Positions 1-10,659 of a stretch of 64,000 nucleotides of DNA are shown piece by piece. Under the pieces are notes generated by a model. The model made no database searches, was not told where the DNA came from, and saw only the letters and a program-made list of their open reading frames with translations. Made by a program: the position numbers and the translations under genes. Source of the DNA: Paramyrothecium sp. XJ0827 (Eukaryota; Ascomycota; Sordariomycetes; Hypocreales; Stachybotryaceae); the NCBI GenBank assembly GCA_020881915.1, contig JAJFPB010000012.1, forward strand, positions 1,139,828 to 1,203,827, read 5' to 3'. Each line of letters begins with the position of its first letter. Position 1 is the first letter of the stretch.

Positions 1-358
1 TGATTTCTTTCTTCTTTCTTCTTTCTTCTTTCTTCTTTCTTCTTTCTTCTTTCTTCTTTCTTCTTTCTTCTTTCTTCTTTCTTCTTTCTTCTTTCTTCTT
101 TCTTCTTTCTTCTTTCTTCTTTCTTCTTTCTTCTTTCTTCTTTCTTTCTTCTTTCTTCTTTCTTCTTTCTTCTTTCTTCTTTCTTCTTTCTTCTTTCTTC
201 TTTCTTCTTTCTTCTTTCTTCTTTCTTCTTTTTCTTTCTTTCTTTCTTTCTTTCTTCTTTCTTCTTTCTTTCTTTCTTTCTTTCTTCTTTCTTCTTTCTT
301 CTTTCTTCTTTCTTCTTTCTTCTTTCTTCTTTCTTCTTTCTTCTTTCTTCTTTCTTCT
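1..358. repeat. CTTCTTT heptanucleotide microsatellite
   Basis: An almost pure array of a 7-nt pyrimidine unit (CTTCTTT) runs from the window edge to about 358. It is interrupted by short TTTC runs near 143-148, 229-252 and 264-284. The plus strand is all pyrimidine apart from the first bases. The array continues beyond the window, so its full length is unknown. It ends about 158 nt before the start codon of the HET gene at 516. Confidence 0.97.
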
Positions 359-515
359 CCCACTTCTTCAACTAGAGCAGGATGATGTCTCTATGACTAG
401 CCGTTTGTTGACTATCATCGTCTAAATGGACAGCATTCAGCAAAGTTTTAGCTGCACCGCACGGGGTGCTGCTTAAGACAGCCTTTTTTTTTTTCAACTT
501 TCTCGAGAAAATACC

Positions 516-2510
516 ATGGATAACGAAGACGACAAGAATCAGTCGCTTCGCGAGCTCAGCCTGCGACACGGAGCGTCTATCATCTCGCAGATTGTCGATA
601 TCGGGATCGAAAGTAATCAACTAGACCACGAAAAACGTCTCTCCTTCATCAAGCGCCTTCAATGCCTCGAACCAAGAGGTAAGCGGCTTGTCCGCAAGTC
701 TATCAACGCCGATTACAAGAGAAAATATGTTGCGTTATCCTATACCTGGGAGGCTTCAGAGTATGAAGATCCTCGAACCGGACAGTTCAGGGTGCAAGGT
801 TGGGACGACGACCGTTTCGAACTTTCCGATGTCCGGAATTGTGTCTTTGATCGAGTCGTTAAATATATGAAACGTTACAAGATCGATCTCTTCTGGATTG
901 ACAGACACTGCATCCGCCAAGACATTTGCGATACTGCTTGCGCCCGACACGCCCATTGCACTCAGAAGCGTGATGCTCTACAGGCTATGGACCTTGTCTA
1001 CCAATACAGCGAGCACCCGATTGCGCTACTCGGGCGCCCCCTAAAGACTAAATCTGAGCTGAAACTCTTAGCCCGCATTCTCTCAGGTATTCTAGTTGAT
1101 GATAGCTCTGGATTTCGGCTTTCGAGATTTACTTCTACTCATGAAGCCAGAGATGCCTTATCCTTACTCCAAACGATTACCGAAGAACGCTGGTGGAGTC
1201 GCGCCTGGACATTTCAGGAGAACTATCGTGGTGGGAAACGAATGCGGCTGTTGATCAGTCACGACCCAGCACTAGAAAAACAGAAGTTGCGGCACCAGAA
1301 GCTCTTTAACAAAATAACAGGAGAGTTATGCGTCTCGTCCGTCACCTTCTTCAAGGAGGCAACAAGGTTGTGCTTGGCAAGTGGGCGGGAGCTGCTACTG
1401 TGTAACATCCCGGGAATTGACAAAGTGATGCAAGCGGCTGGGAGATACGTGTCTATGCTGAGCGATTCAAGCATAATGACACCGACAGTGATCACTAATA
1501 TCGAGACGCGTGGGTTATCGAAGATTTGGGACCGACTCGCCATTATCGCGAACTGCTGTCAATACGCAGTGAGGTTGGATGACGAAATGCTCAGACAGCA
1601 ACGCCATAGCCTCAGTCTGTCGGTACTCGCAATGTGTTTACTCAATGGTGAAGTCCTCAACAATAACGACAATGGCGCAAACATTATATCCCCGCTCAAG
1701 GTATCAGGTTTCCTCAAGGGACATCTCTTTGGTAACTTTAAAGCTCCTGAAAACGATACTAGGACGCTCACCTTCAAGAAGGGCTGCAGGTTGACTGACG
1801 TGAAGTTGACATTAGACGGCATCGTGGCAAGGGGCCATCTATGGAAACTAGTTCCTCACATTATTGATACCTCGAGGTTTCCCCAGAAGCTGCCGTGGAT
1901 CAGCGAACCGGAGGGCCGCCGCCTCGAAATACATCAGCGAAGGTTTCTCCTACAGCTGGTTCTCTGGCTGAACAGATTAGACCTTGACAAATTAAACCTG
2001 GGAGAGTCAGAATGCGCTCTATACGGGGATCTTGCAGATCGGATTGATACTTATCTTGCTAATGATGCTGACGCCGTTTGGGCCTACGGCGGAGACTCCT
2101 TCTCCGATGAGTGGCTCCATCACATGGCTTCTGAGCTAGCAGCAGCGATTAGCGCAGGCCAAAAGCTGAGATTAGGCGGTGTTTGGGATCCGATGGGGCG
2201 GGCACCATCGAACAGCGCCTGCGCCATCTTCATTGTCTCTCCTGAGGATGAGGAGATGGAGGGGTGTCCGGCGCCGGCGTTTGTTTTCACCTCAACCAGG
2301 CCTCGGGATCGCGGCTCGGAATGTCATGACGCCAATGATATCGACAGGCATGTCTCACTGAAGGTTAGCCTTGAGACATCCTTAAATGACGACCGTACAC
2401 CACGGCTCCGCATCTGCAGCTGGATGCTTGGAATGTGCTTTTTCTATGAATGCCCGAGAACTGAAGTGTTGTTTCCTTGGCCGCGAGCGCTTGAAGCGCT
2501 TGAGCCATGA
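516..2510 (+). CDS. HET domain (heterokaryon incompatibility) protein
   Basis: Single-exon protein of 664 residues with a HET domain, a fungal domain that triggers cell death after fusion of incompatible hyphae. The three hallmark blocks are visible: YVALSYTWE near residues 71-79, DLFWIDRHCIRQD near 124-136 followed by QAMDLVYQYSEHPIALLGR (about 156-174), and WWSRAWTFQENY near 229-240. The C-terminal 400 residues have no recognisable domain, which is usual for HET proteins. The start at 516 is the first ATG after a T-rich leader. The heptanucleotide array lies just upstream. The second block reads WIDRHCIRQD rather than the commoner WIDAICINQ, so the copy is diverged but the frame is fully open. 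The HET assignment is strong; the recognised partner is unknown. Confidence 0.93.
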   Translation: MDNEDDKNQSLRELSLRHGASIISQIVDIGIESNQLDHEKRLSFIKRLQCLEPRGKRLVRKSINADYKRKYVALSYTWEASEYEDPRTGQFRVQGWDDDRFELSDVRNCVFDRVVKYMKRYKIDLFWIDRHCIRQDICDTACARHAHCTQKRDALQAMDLVYQYSEHPIALLGRPLKTKSELKLLARILSGILVDDSSGFRLSRFTSTHEARDALSLLQTITEERWWSRAWTFQENYRGGKRMRLLISHDPALEKQKLRHQKLFNKITGELCVSSVTFFKEATRLCLASGRELLLCNIPGIDKVMQAAGRYVSMLSDSSIMTPTVITNIETRGLSKIWDRLAIIANCCQYAVRLDDEMLRQQRHSLSLSVLAMCLLNGEVLNNNDNGANIISPLKVSGFLKGHLFGNFKAPENDTRTLTFKKGCRLTDVKLTLDGIVARGHLWKLVPHIIDTSRFPQKLPWISEPEGRRLEIHQRRFLLQLVLWLNRLDLDKLNLGESECALYGDLADRIDTYLANDADAVWAYGGDSFSDEWLHHMASELAAAISAGQKLRLGGVWDPMGRAPSNSACAIFIVSPEDEEMEGCPAPAFVFTSTRPRDRGSECHDANDIDRHVSLKVSLETSLNDDRTPRLRICSWMLGMCFFYECPRTEVLFPWPRALEALEP

Positions 2511-3368
2511 TAGTTGATGTAATGTAGGGTTCAGAAAAATTCCTTTGATCGATTTATGGTAGATTGTGATGTTCAAAAGGAGTAGTTGGCTTGAAAAGTA
2601 AACAGTCTCTTCTTGTGCTTCAATCTGCCATATCTAGTCATCTAGACTACGTTAGCCAATATCGGTGAAGTTTGAACGCGCACTATGGAAAGTCACATGT
2701 ACATCCCATAGGGATAATTGTTGGTGGCCTTGCCCTTCCCGGATTTCCCTGGCTTCCGTGAGAGAAGCAGTTGTTGACCTGCCCTCATCTTGATGTTTTC
2801 ATAATACATTCAAATGCCAATGCGAATGAGGCAAGTCATTCTAAACGACTGAACAGCTTGTACGTCTGATTGAGCACATTACACAGTTGTGCAGACCCTG
2901 CCAGCCTCAATTATAATCCCTGAGAGTCAGGCAAATTGGGTTCTGAGCTGCACCTGGAACTACGCAGTCAACTTCGCACTTCTTTTGCGCATGTCTCCAC
3001 TTGATATGATTAGTCCTCCATCTGCTTCGCACCTTCAGATAGGCGACCATCTCAATGTAGTTGGTGCTCTTACTCAGGTCAACTTGTAGACCGAGCTCAG
3101 AAAATTCCTGGAAGGAGTGGTATAAGAAGTAAGGGTGCAATTTCGCAATGCCATGATGCCATGACTAGCTGATAAGACTATGATATGGGCAAGTAAGTAC
3201 CCAATAAGACAGTTCGTAGCTCGGTTTAATCTACAGGCTAACTCATAACCACATACATTATACATTACACTCCTGAAAACCTCTTCCGCACTGTAGATGA
3301 AGGTATAACATCCAAGTCACTTCACCCGGTAAGGGAGCTCGAGCCCTGTGCTTGCTCAAGCCCTGTGC
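2511..3368. other. Intergenic region
   Basis: The 3' flanks of two convergent genes. I see no open frame with coding character, no repeat and no RNA gene here. Confidence 0.5.
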
Positions 3369-4759
3369 TTAGACCATCTCATCACCGCGCCGGATGGGGT
3401 TGGCTCCAGCTACTGGCTTGCGATGGTGTGTACCAACTGTGTCGTCCAGCCCGGCCCCATTGCGATAAGCTCCGCCATGGTGGTGTCCAGGACCTTCGGG
3501 GTAGATGCCATTGTTGTGATGGCCGTGAAGCTGCTTTTCCGAGTGGTAGCCGCCAGGACCATGGGCTCCCCAGCCGGCCTTGCGGGTCCATAATGCATTG
3601 GCAAGCTCGACTTCGTTGGAATAAGAGCATGGGGCTCCTCTGTTGAGGGGGATGTGGTTGAATCGCCAGTCCCAGATGGAGGCATAGACCATTCGATAAG
3701 CCGAGAAGGCCATGATTGTGCCGATGACAGCGCCGGCAAGTACATCATACCAGTTGTGGTATTCCTGATCGCGACAGTTAGATGATGCTCTTGTCCAACA
3801 TACGATGTACTTACGTCGATGGTCAAAGCTCCTCCAATCAAGCAAGCACCAAAGATGGGTGCGTAGATGGCAATGAGTTTCCACACTGATATGTCATTAG
3901 CATACTGTCTCTTTCCAGCACTCATGACCCGAGACTACAATCTCGGCACAAAGACAGGAGACTTACTAGCCGGGTGGTAGTTGGCAAAGACTTTGAGCTT
4001 GGCGTTGAGATACAAACTCAAGTAAACGAAACCAGCAAATGCAGCTGTGGTGTGGCCCGACGGCATGGACTCGAGAGCGTCGTTGATCTCCGCCTTGTCG
4101 CCCGTGCAGATAGCCTTGGTGTAGTAGATACTGTCGAATCCAGCCGCGTTGTACCCACCATTTGCGAGACTGATGTCGGGCTTGCAGACAGCGAGGAAGT
4201 GCGGTCGCAAGCCGCCAATGAGCCACTTGATGAAGACCTGGAACACCGCCGCGGTGATGAGCGAGTACAGCAGGCCGATGACGCCGTTGTTGACGTCCCA
4301 GAACGAGCGGATGCGGATCTGCATGATGAGGATGATGGCGATGGGGACCAGCGCAGCGAGCATGGCGGCAGCCCAGATGGGAATGATTTCGTTGCGCAAG
4401 GGATAGCCGAACTCGGGGTAGACGATTTCGCCGTCGAGGAAGCGGATAGGGAACGAGCGGCTCGGAGCTGGATCAGCAAAGTAGACCTGGATATGCTGTT
4501 AGCCCGATGTGGTTTAGAAAGGCGAAAGTCGTGAAAGACGCACTCCCAATCCAATGGCGCCCATAACAGCCATGGTTACGATGTCAAGAACGGTGCGCTT
4601 CAACCACTGGCCAAAAGTAGGTCGCGTAGACATGGTGTAAGGCTCGTAAACCCCATCAGTCTTGCGGTCATGCTTTCGGGCAAAGACACCCTCTCGTCTG
4701 GGAGCTGCCGCGCCATTTGCGGCAGGCTCCTGTCTAGCACGCTTGTTGAATAGGCCCAT
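3369..4759 (-). CDS. PAP2-superfamily lipid phosphatase (phosphatidic acid / diacylglycerol pyrophosphate phosphatase type)
   Basis: Four exons on the minus strand: 4759-4544, 4486-3967, 3885-3815 and 3764-3369 (introns of 57, 81 and 50 nt, all GT-AG). They encode 400 residues. Family members remove phosphate from phosphatidic acid or diacylglycerol pyrophosphate at a membrane. Motif 1 is K159-x6-R166-P167, motif 2 is PSGH at 214-217, and motif 3 keeps H272 and D276 (YHNWYD). Several hydrophobic helices lie between (about 53-72, 106-128, 138-165, 219-234, 248-267, 277-295). The arginine expected six residues before the motif-3 histidine is replaced by leucine (L266). The C-terminal 100 residues are rich in His, Gly and Pro, with HHHGG-type runs. 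The gene is convergent with the HET gene. Substrate cannot be told from sequence. Confidence 0.92.
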
Positions 4760-7423
4760 GGCGATGTGGTTTCTTTCGCTTCTTGGTGTTGTCGTTGGCC
4801 GACCGTGTAAGCCAGCACCAGGAAAGAACGCCGCGCTTGTTTGTGGTTAAAGTTAAGATGGAACAAACTCGTCTGCTAAAGTGACTACAGAACGATTAAA
4901 TACAATGGCGGTAACTCAATTGCTATTAAGCGGTTGTACAACGTCATAACCATCACAGCTCGCGATGCTGGCTGGGCTGGGAGCAGGTCACGGAAACGGT
5001 TGACGTCACATTGCGAGCATCTTGAAGCCGCTAAGGGAAGCAATCAATGGCAGTTGCAATTTTGCAAGTTCTGTGCTTCCTGCTCGGCACTCATATCCGC
5101 GATCCGCCCTATGGCCAAGTGCAGGGAGCCAACCAGGATGCTGGCTCTCGCGCCAAGCTTTTTGGTGTGCCGTTGTGCCGCACTGCTGGACCCACGAATT
5201 GGACGTTTGGACGTCATCGCAGCCGTGCGACGATCTAAAAATTCGGGAAGACGCGTGTTTCTATCTACTATTTCTGGTAGAGCCGAATCGGTCACAAGTA
5301 AGATGATGTAAGGTCTAGAAGAGTCCAATGTTGGAGCGGGTGATAGCCGCGAAGAGGAAGATCAGCGCCGCAGCATAGCGGCCGTGTCTCTTCACGGTTA
5401 CAACCATGTCGTAATCGTTTAATCCCGAGTCAATCGTCTTGCTCCCCATTCAATCCACCTACTCCAAATCCAATGCCGCTTAGCTTACATGTGCTACGCA
5501 AAGCGCCGGACTACAAGTATGCTCGACCTACCCGAGAGGTAATATGACCCTGTCTAGAACAATGGACGGGCGTTGATAACAGGTCTTGCTTTAGCATTTT
5601 AGAGGAAATGACTCACTGGTGCGTGTAACATTCATCGATGGTCACATTCGCAGCGTTATTGCCGAGGTGTGTCACAGTTCTATTTGCCATTTTGTACGTG
5701 TAAAAACGCGCCGAAGTACACAGCGTGGTTGGCATTTCGACTGCTACGGCAAACCCATCCTGATCCCGTTTAGGTTAGTTGTTCGAACGCTTCTTTTAAA
5801 AATACAAATAAAAATTGAAAACGAAAGAAAAGAAATTCTCTTTTATAGCAAATCAAATTATCTACACAGGCTCGCACTGGAACTAGTTCCTCGGTTCTCT
5901 TCGCAATGCTCCCGTAGTACTGACTCAATATAATCTGGTTAAATCTTCCAATGGTCAATTAAAAAGCCGGCCAAGTCTTCATTCCAGTGCCTCTGAGAAC
6001 GATCAACGGTGATAATAGCCCCGTGCTACTTCCACTCGACCTCTAGTTGTAGAATATGGTGTTGAGAGTTTCCTCATCTGATGTACGAGCAGTGAGTGGT
6101 ATACCCCAAAAATCGAAGCGATCGAGCAGCCCGCGGCAACGTACCTTCTCACGCTGTTCACATATCTTCCGGTACGGCGATTTCGCCAGATCTTTTAGAT
6201 GGCCCGGTTGGTCAGGTCGCGGCGTTTCATCGTAGATCTGGAGCGATCAAGGAGGGGGTTTTCTGCTGAAAGAATGACACGATTCTAGCCCATCTCTGGA
6301 AAAATTGAACCAACCCTCGACGTGCCATACGGTCTAGCAGGGCGTGTTATCACGGCTTGATGCCTCCCTCACAACACAGTGTTCCCAAGTCGCGATTCAT
6401 GGTTTGCCGCATGTTGATGGTCTTTACGTCGGATAGGCATCGCGCTTGGTATTCTTGAACTGTTTTATTTCACGAGTTGTTGGGTGTGTGTGCGTTGTTT
6501 TGTCTGTGCTGTGTGTTGTTGGTTCGCATGTCATCCCTCTTTGGTCGCAGCAAGCGGGTTGATGCAAGCATGCCCTCACGTGGCTCAATCTCATTATTCT
6601 ACTGTCTCATAAAAACCTCAATGCTTTTTGAAGTCCGATGAGATGGCACTTGAGCAATACTGTCTAAAATGCCACTACTCTAGAGCTCACAAAAGAGCCT
6701 TACATCACTCAGCGTCCACATTTCTACTAGCCTCTCCAGTGTGAGCTGCGGTAATTCATCACGGTGTACACATCGTCTGGAGCACATGAATTGAACCCCC
6801 CGCCTTTTATTTCTTGGTTCCATCCGATCAATGGCGCCTGCGTCGATTGGCAAAAGCTGTCAAGCGAAGGCTGTGGAAAGGGAAATAATCACAGCCCGCC
6901 GACGCGATGAGTCTTAATGGCAAGCCAAATCAAAGTTCAATCATTTTATCAGTTTATTGTCTGGTATTATTATGTCAAACAGTTTTTGGTGTCTTATTTG
7001 TCATAATGGTCTTTAATGGGCTTTAATGGGCTAGATTAAACGCCGTCAGCTGGCATGGCTTTCCGTGTCTACTTCCCATCGAGGTTGCTGAAGTAGTAGT
7101 TGTTTGCAACTCACATGAACAACCGCGTATCCAGTTCACATGTCCCGACAACGTATTCAACTACGCTAAATTTGAGGCGCTGGGTCGGCTGCCTGTTCGC
7201 AGAATGAGGCGTTCTGGTCTGCCCCCAGAATCCTCCCCGGGCCCGGGCGGCGGAGGGCCTATTGGTGGAGCTCACACCGTGAACCGCCCTACGTGCGAAC
7301 AGCAGGGAACAAAACCTAAGTTCGCACTTTCAAGGGGTGGCCTACGCCTGGTTTGCACCTAGTGAGGTATACACACGGGCTTCCGTTGTGTTGCGTGCAA
7401 TGACGACTCGGGATCAGCAATCA
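4760..7423. other. Gene-poor intergenic stretch
   Basis: About 2.7 kb upstream of the PAP2 gene without a convincing coding frame. The 5.7-7.1 kb part is noticeably AT-rich. Near 7190-7300 a short imperfect inverted pair (CTGTTCGCA at about 7193 and its complement at about 7293) brackets a GC-rich patch. I saw no transposase remains. Confidence 0.45.
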
Positions 7424-7744
7424 TTAAAGCACGGGAACAGCATCATTTATGTTTGCCTCAACAATCAATTCCTCAAGATTCAAATTAATGACATTTTCTT
7501 TTGCTTCTACTTGTGGATGTTCCGGTCTCTTCCCTGAGGTGAGCACACGAGGCTGCGTTCTCGGGACCTTTGCGAAATCAGGCGTCCAATTATTGTCTTT
7601 GAAGGTTTCGAGGCGAAACCAATGCTCTGCAGGCAACCGAACCACAAGTGGGCTTTCACGCTCTCGCCATTTCTGCATTCGAGGCACCGACACTTGTGCG
7701 CGATTGCGCAGTTGTACGTCCATACCGCAGATGTCAATGAACAT
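7424..7744 (-). CDS. Possible hypothetical protein or last exon of a decayed gene
   Basis: A 106-residue frame with balanced composition (peptides such as MQKWRERESPLVVRLPAEHWFRLETF). It looks more protein-like than the surrounding frames but matches no family I recognise. An in-frame TGA sits just upstream of the ATG. It may therefore be a small gene, a last exon whose upstream exons were not found, or the tail of a lost HET-type gene. The neighbouring HET-derived gene starts 355 nt away on the other strand. Confidence 0.3.
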   Translation of the reverse strand: MFIDICGMDVQLRNRAQVSVPRMQKWRERESPLVVRLPAEHWFRLETFKDNNWTPDFAKVPRTQPRVLTSGKRPEHPQVEAKENVINLNLEELIVEANINDAVPVL

Positions 7745-8099
7745 AACTCATGGACACTAAGAACTCTGGCCAATCCAATGCCCGGTTTCACAAACTGTCA
7801 GCCCCACACATCTAAGCCGCCTGCGTTTGGCCATTTTTGGCCACAGCCTGGTTAAGCGCACAGCTGTGCTGTGCACGGCGCCCATCGGAGCTTTCCACAG
7901 ACTCAGCACTGGCACGTATCACCGGACCTGATCCTTGTTGGCTGAAGTCATAGCCGCCAGGGTCTTGTGGTATCCATGGTTTCCATCCAAACAGCTTAAA
8001 TCAACTCAAACTCACCCTGGCACCCATACCCATCTCATCCAACCCCCATCGACACAGCATGAGCCCCCGGGTCGCGTCTCTACCACTCTTTAATACAGC

Positions 8100-9995
8100 A
8101 TGAAACTCTTGAATATCCAGACGCTCGAAGTGGTTGATTTATCTTACTCCGCAATACCGTCTTACGCATTTGTATCGTATTCTGAAAGCGCCGGGCTACA
8201 AATGTCCAGCCGACCAGTACACAATGGCAAGGGGCAACAACCATCATCAATGTCAATAACAATTACCGGCGCATTAAAAGCAGCTATTAAAAAAGATATT
8301 GGCTTCCTATGGGTAGATTACTTGTGCATCGACAAGCCAAGCCCCTTTAAAGCGAATACAGAAGCAGCACGTCGACTTCAGCAATCCGCTGTATGTTTTG
8401 TCTTCCTCGATGATCTCCCGGTTGACGGCACCCCATTCGACAAAAACACGTGGGCACGATGTAACTACTGGAAAGGATCCGGGGCCTTGGAGGCATTGAC
8501 ACTGCCACCAAGAGTTGAATTCTTTGATCAAGGTTGGAACCATAAATGTTCAGGAACAACGCCTGAAATTCTCTCCTTGCTGTCTGGCATTATACAGCTC
8601 CACCCGCATGCGTCCGACCACGGGGAGACGCTTCCTACGGTGATAAGGTGGCCGGTGGATGCGGGTTCTTCACGTGAGGGAATCACAGGCGGCTCGACTG
8701 GAAGTGCGGTTGCGAAGTCCATTGCCACAAGAATGAGGATCGACAGCGACACAGAAGCAGGAGGCTACGAAAGCTCCCGGATCACCTTTCAGTCCGAAGA
8801 TGCCCAGAGTCAATTCCGGCACAATTATAGTTATATTTCTCCAAATACTCAGAAAATGCCGTTCCGACCCGTACAGAAGGACCAATCAACCACACTCTGC
8901 CACTCCATACAGCAATCTTCCGTACGCTCCGGCGACCTACAGGGGGATTGTGGTCCTGCACAACAAGGTTTTGTCGATTGGTTGTTCTCTAATGGTCGCC
9001 AAGAGCAGTCTGGAGTCAAACGTAGCAGGTCAGGAAGAACATTGCGCGCAAGCTTACAGTCTCAAGACGACCGCTTGTGTGAGTACCCTGACAGCTTGTC
9101 GCAATCCGAAAGTGAGATGAGCAACGGCACGTCGAGCAGTACAGACAGCCCGATAGACGAAAATGATAGTGACGGGGGCGAATCGTCTGGTAGTGATGGT
9201 TGTTTTGTAGCGTGCGATTTTGATGCGGATGAGGAGTTCCGTCGCCACAAACAAGAACTCCTCGATTCTACATACGCTAAAGTATGGGCCTGGGTCTCTT
9301 CAGCACAATACATCGAGCCGCCACATAACGCTTTACCCTCCAGGAAGCGGGTTAAGACGAATGACTCGTTGACAAGCTCGGTATATTTACGGGACGATGA
9401 GGAGGATGCAGAGCTCGTGGTAGTCTCTCACATTGACGGGTATTTTCATCTGGCGTGCCCCTTTTACGTCTCTAATCCGAACAAATATCGGCATTGTCTA
9501 CTCCACCATGATCTTCATACCATTGAAGAGGTGATAGAGCACCTCGAGCAGCACCATTCAGAGCCGTTGTATTGTCCAATTTGTCGCCAAACCTTTACAA
9601 AACATGCCAGCTGGGACGAACACATCCTTCAGCGGTCGTGCAAGGTCCACGACTCAAATTCCGTTGAAGGCATCACTGAGCATATGAAGTCGAGACTGGT
9701 TAAGGGAGACAAGGTGTATAACACTGAGAAGAGGAGGTGGCTCCGGATTTGGTCTACATTATTTCCGGGCGTCGAGCTTTCTGGGTCGCTTTACTACAAG
9801 GATGGTGTCGAGCGAACGATTTCGCTGGCTCGAGACTACTGGGGGAGGCATGGCAACGAATGTGTAACGCAGGTCTTATCTAGATGTCACCCACCCATCC
9901 AGCACCTGTCATGCAATCGGAGGCACAGGACCGCGCTGGGGCGCGTATTCCTGCGGGAGCTGCTGAACAAGCTCCACCAGGTGCATGTGACTTGA
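8100..9995 (+). CDS. HET-derived N-terminus fused to a two-finger zinc module
   Basis: Single-exon, 631 residues. The start and layout follow the classical HET N-terminus: MKLLNIQTLEV opening, IPSYAFVSYSE where HET proteins read AILSHTWG, then GFLWVDYLCIDK, a VCFVFLDDLPV strand and PRVEFFDQGWN. The HTWG and GWTLQE cores are lost, so the domain is degenerate. Residues 190-430 are acidic and serine-rich, with a KRSRSGR basic patch near 308. Residues 453-514 form two fingers: C453-x12-C466-x14-H481-x4-H486, then C492-x2-C495-x12-H508-x5-C514. A conserved tail with RRWLRIWSTLF follows. The same finger module recurs in the genes at 12820, 16333 and 46942. A role in regulated nuclear signalling or incompatibility is inference. 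The start ATG at 8100 fits the canonical HET start. Confidence 0.82.
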   Translation: MKLLNIQTLEVVDLSYSAIPSYAFVSYSESAGLQMSSRPVHNGKGQQPSSMSITITGALKAAIKKDIGFLWVDYLCIDKPSPFKANTEAARRLQQSAVCFVFLDDLPVDGTPFDKNTWARCNYWKGSGALEALTLPPRVEFFDQGWNHKCSGTTPEILSLLSGIIQLHPHASDHGETLPTVIRWPVDAGSSREGITGGSTGSAVAKSIATRMRIDSDTEAGGYESSRITFQSEDAQSQFRHNYSYISPNTQKMPFRPVQKDQSTTLCHSIQQSSVRSGDLQGDCGPAQQGFVDWLFSNGRQEQSGVKRSRSGRTLRASLQSQDDRLCEYPDSLSQSESEMSNGTSSSTDSPIDENDSDGGESSGSDGCFVACDFDADEEFRRHKQELLDSTYAKVWAWVSSAQYIEPPHNALPSRKRVKTNDSLTSSVYLRDDEEDAELVVVSHIDGYFHLACPFYVSNPNKYRHCLLHHDLHTIEEVIEHLEQHHSEPLYCPICRQTFTKHASWDEHILQRSCKVHDSNSVEGITEHMKSRLVKGDKVYNTEKRRWLRIWSTLFPGVELSGSLYYKDGVERTISLARDYWGRHGNECVTQVLSRCHPPIQHLSCNRRHRTALGRVFLRELLNKLHQVHVT

Positions 9996-10659
9996 GAATG
10001 AGCGACTTAGATTGTCTGGGCTACATATATGTTATCGTCATGACTCGATCACGACTTAGTTGAATGAATATCGCCCGTAGAAATCAACTGCCGACCGCAA
10101 CGCGTGATTCATGCGACCGTACTTGCTTTGTGACCGCTCCTCTTTAAGTCTCCAGATCTCCGCACTCTTTGTGGAGAAGAGTAGGCGAAACTCCGCCACA
10201 GTGTCAACTCCGCCCTTGAACCCGGCCAAGCGAATAACGCCTTCTTACTCGCCAATGTTCGGGCTCTTGGCTATATTCGAGTTCGGGGACGGGCTATTGC
10301 TCGACCCCGATGCAATGATGCCTGAATCCCGGTCGTCAGCCGGGTAGACCCGTCCCCTGCTGCATTAGTAGAGCGGGATTCAGATTCCGTGGCGCCATGA
10401 TATGATTGCCCTTCCCGCGACAACCAAGATGATTGGCGAATAGAAGGACTCCGAGCCCTGTCTGATCATGTTTAGACGAGAGCGACTGCAGATCTTTGCA
10501 ACGTGCTGATGAGGGGAGCAAGCATTCCGCGGGTTTTCTCAGCTTACAATGCCGAAAGCCAGACCCCTCTCCTGGCTTAAATAGTCAAAGTCACGCAATT
10601 TAAAGCAGTATGTGTTGAAGACTTGCGCATCTCATCGAGCGACCTGAATTGACGGCAGA
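9996..10659. other. Intergenic region with P450 promoter
   Basis: Downstream of the HET-zinc-finger gene and upstream of the P450. A TATA-like TTAAATAG lies near 10577, about 83 nt before the P450 start. Nothing else is recognised. Confidence 0.4.
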
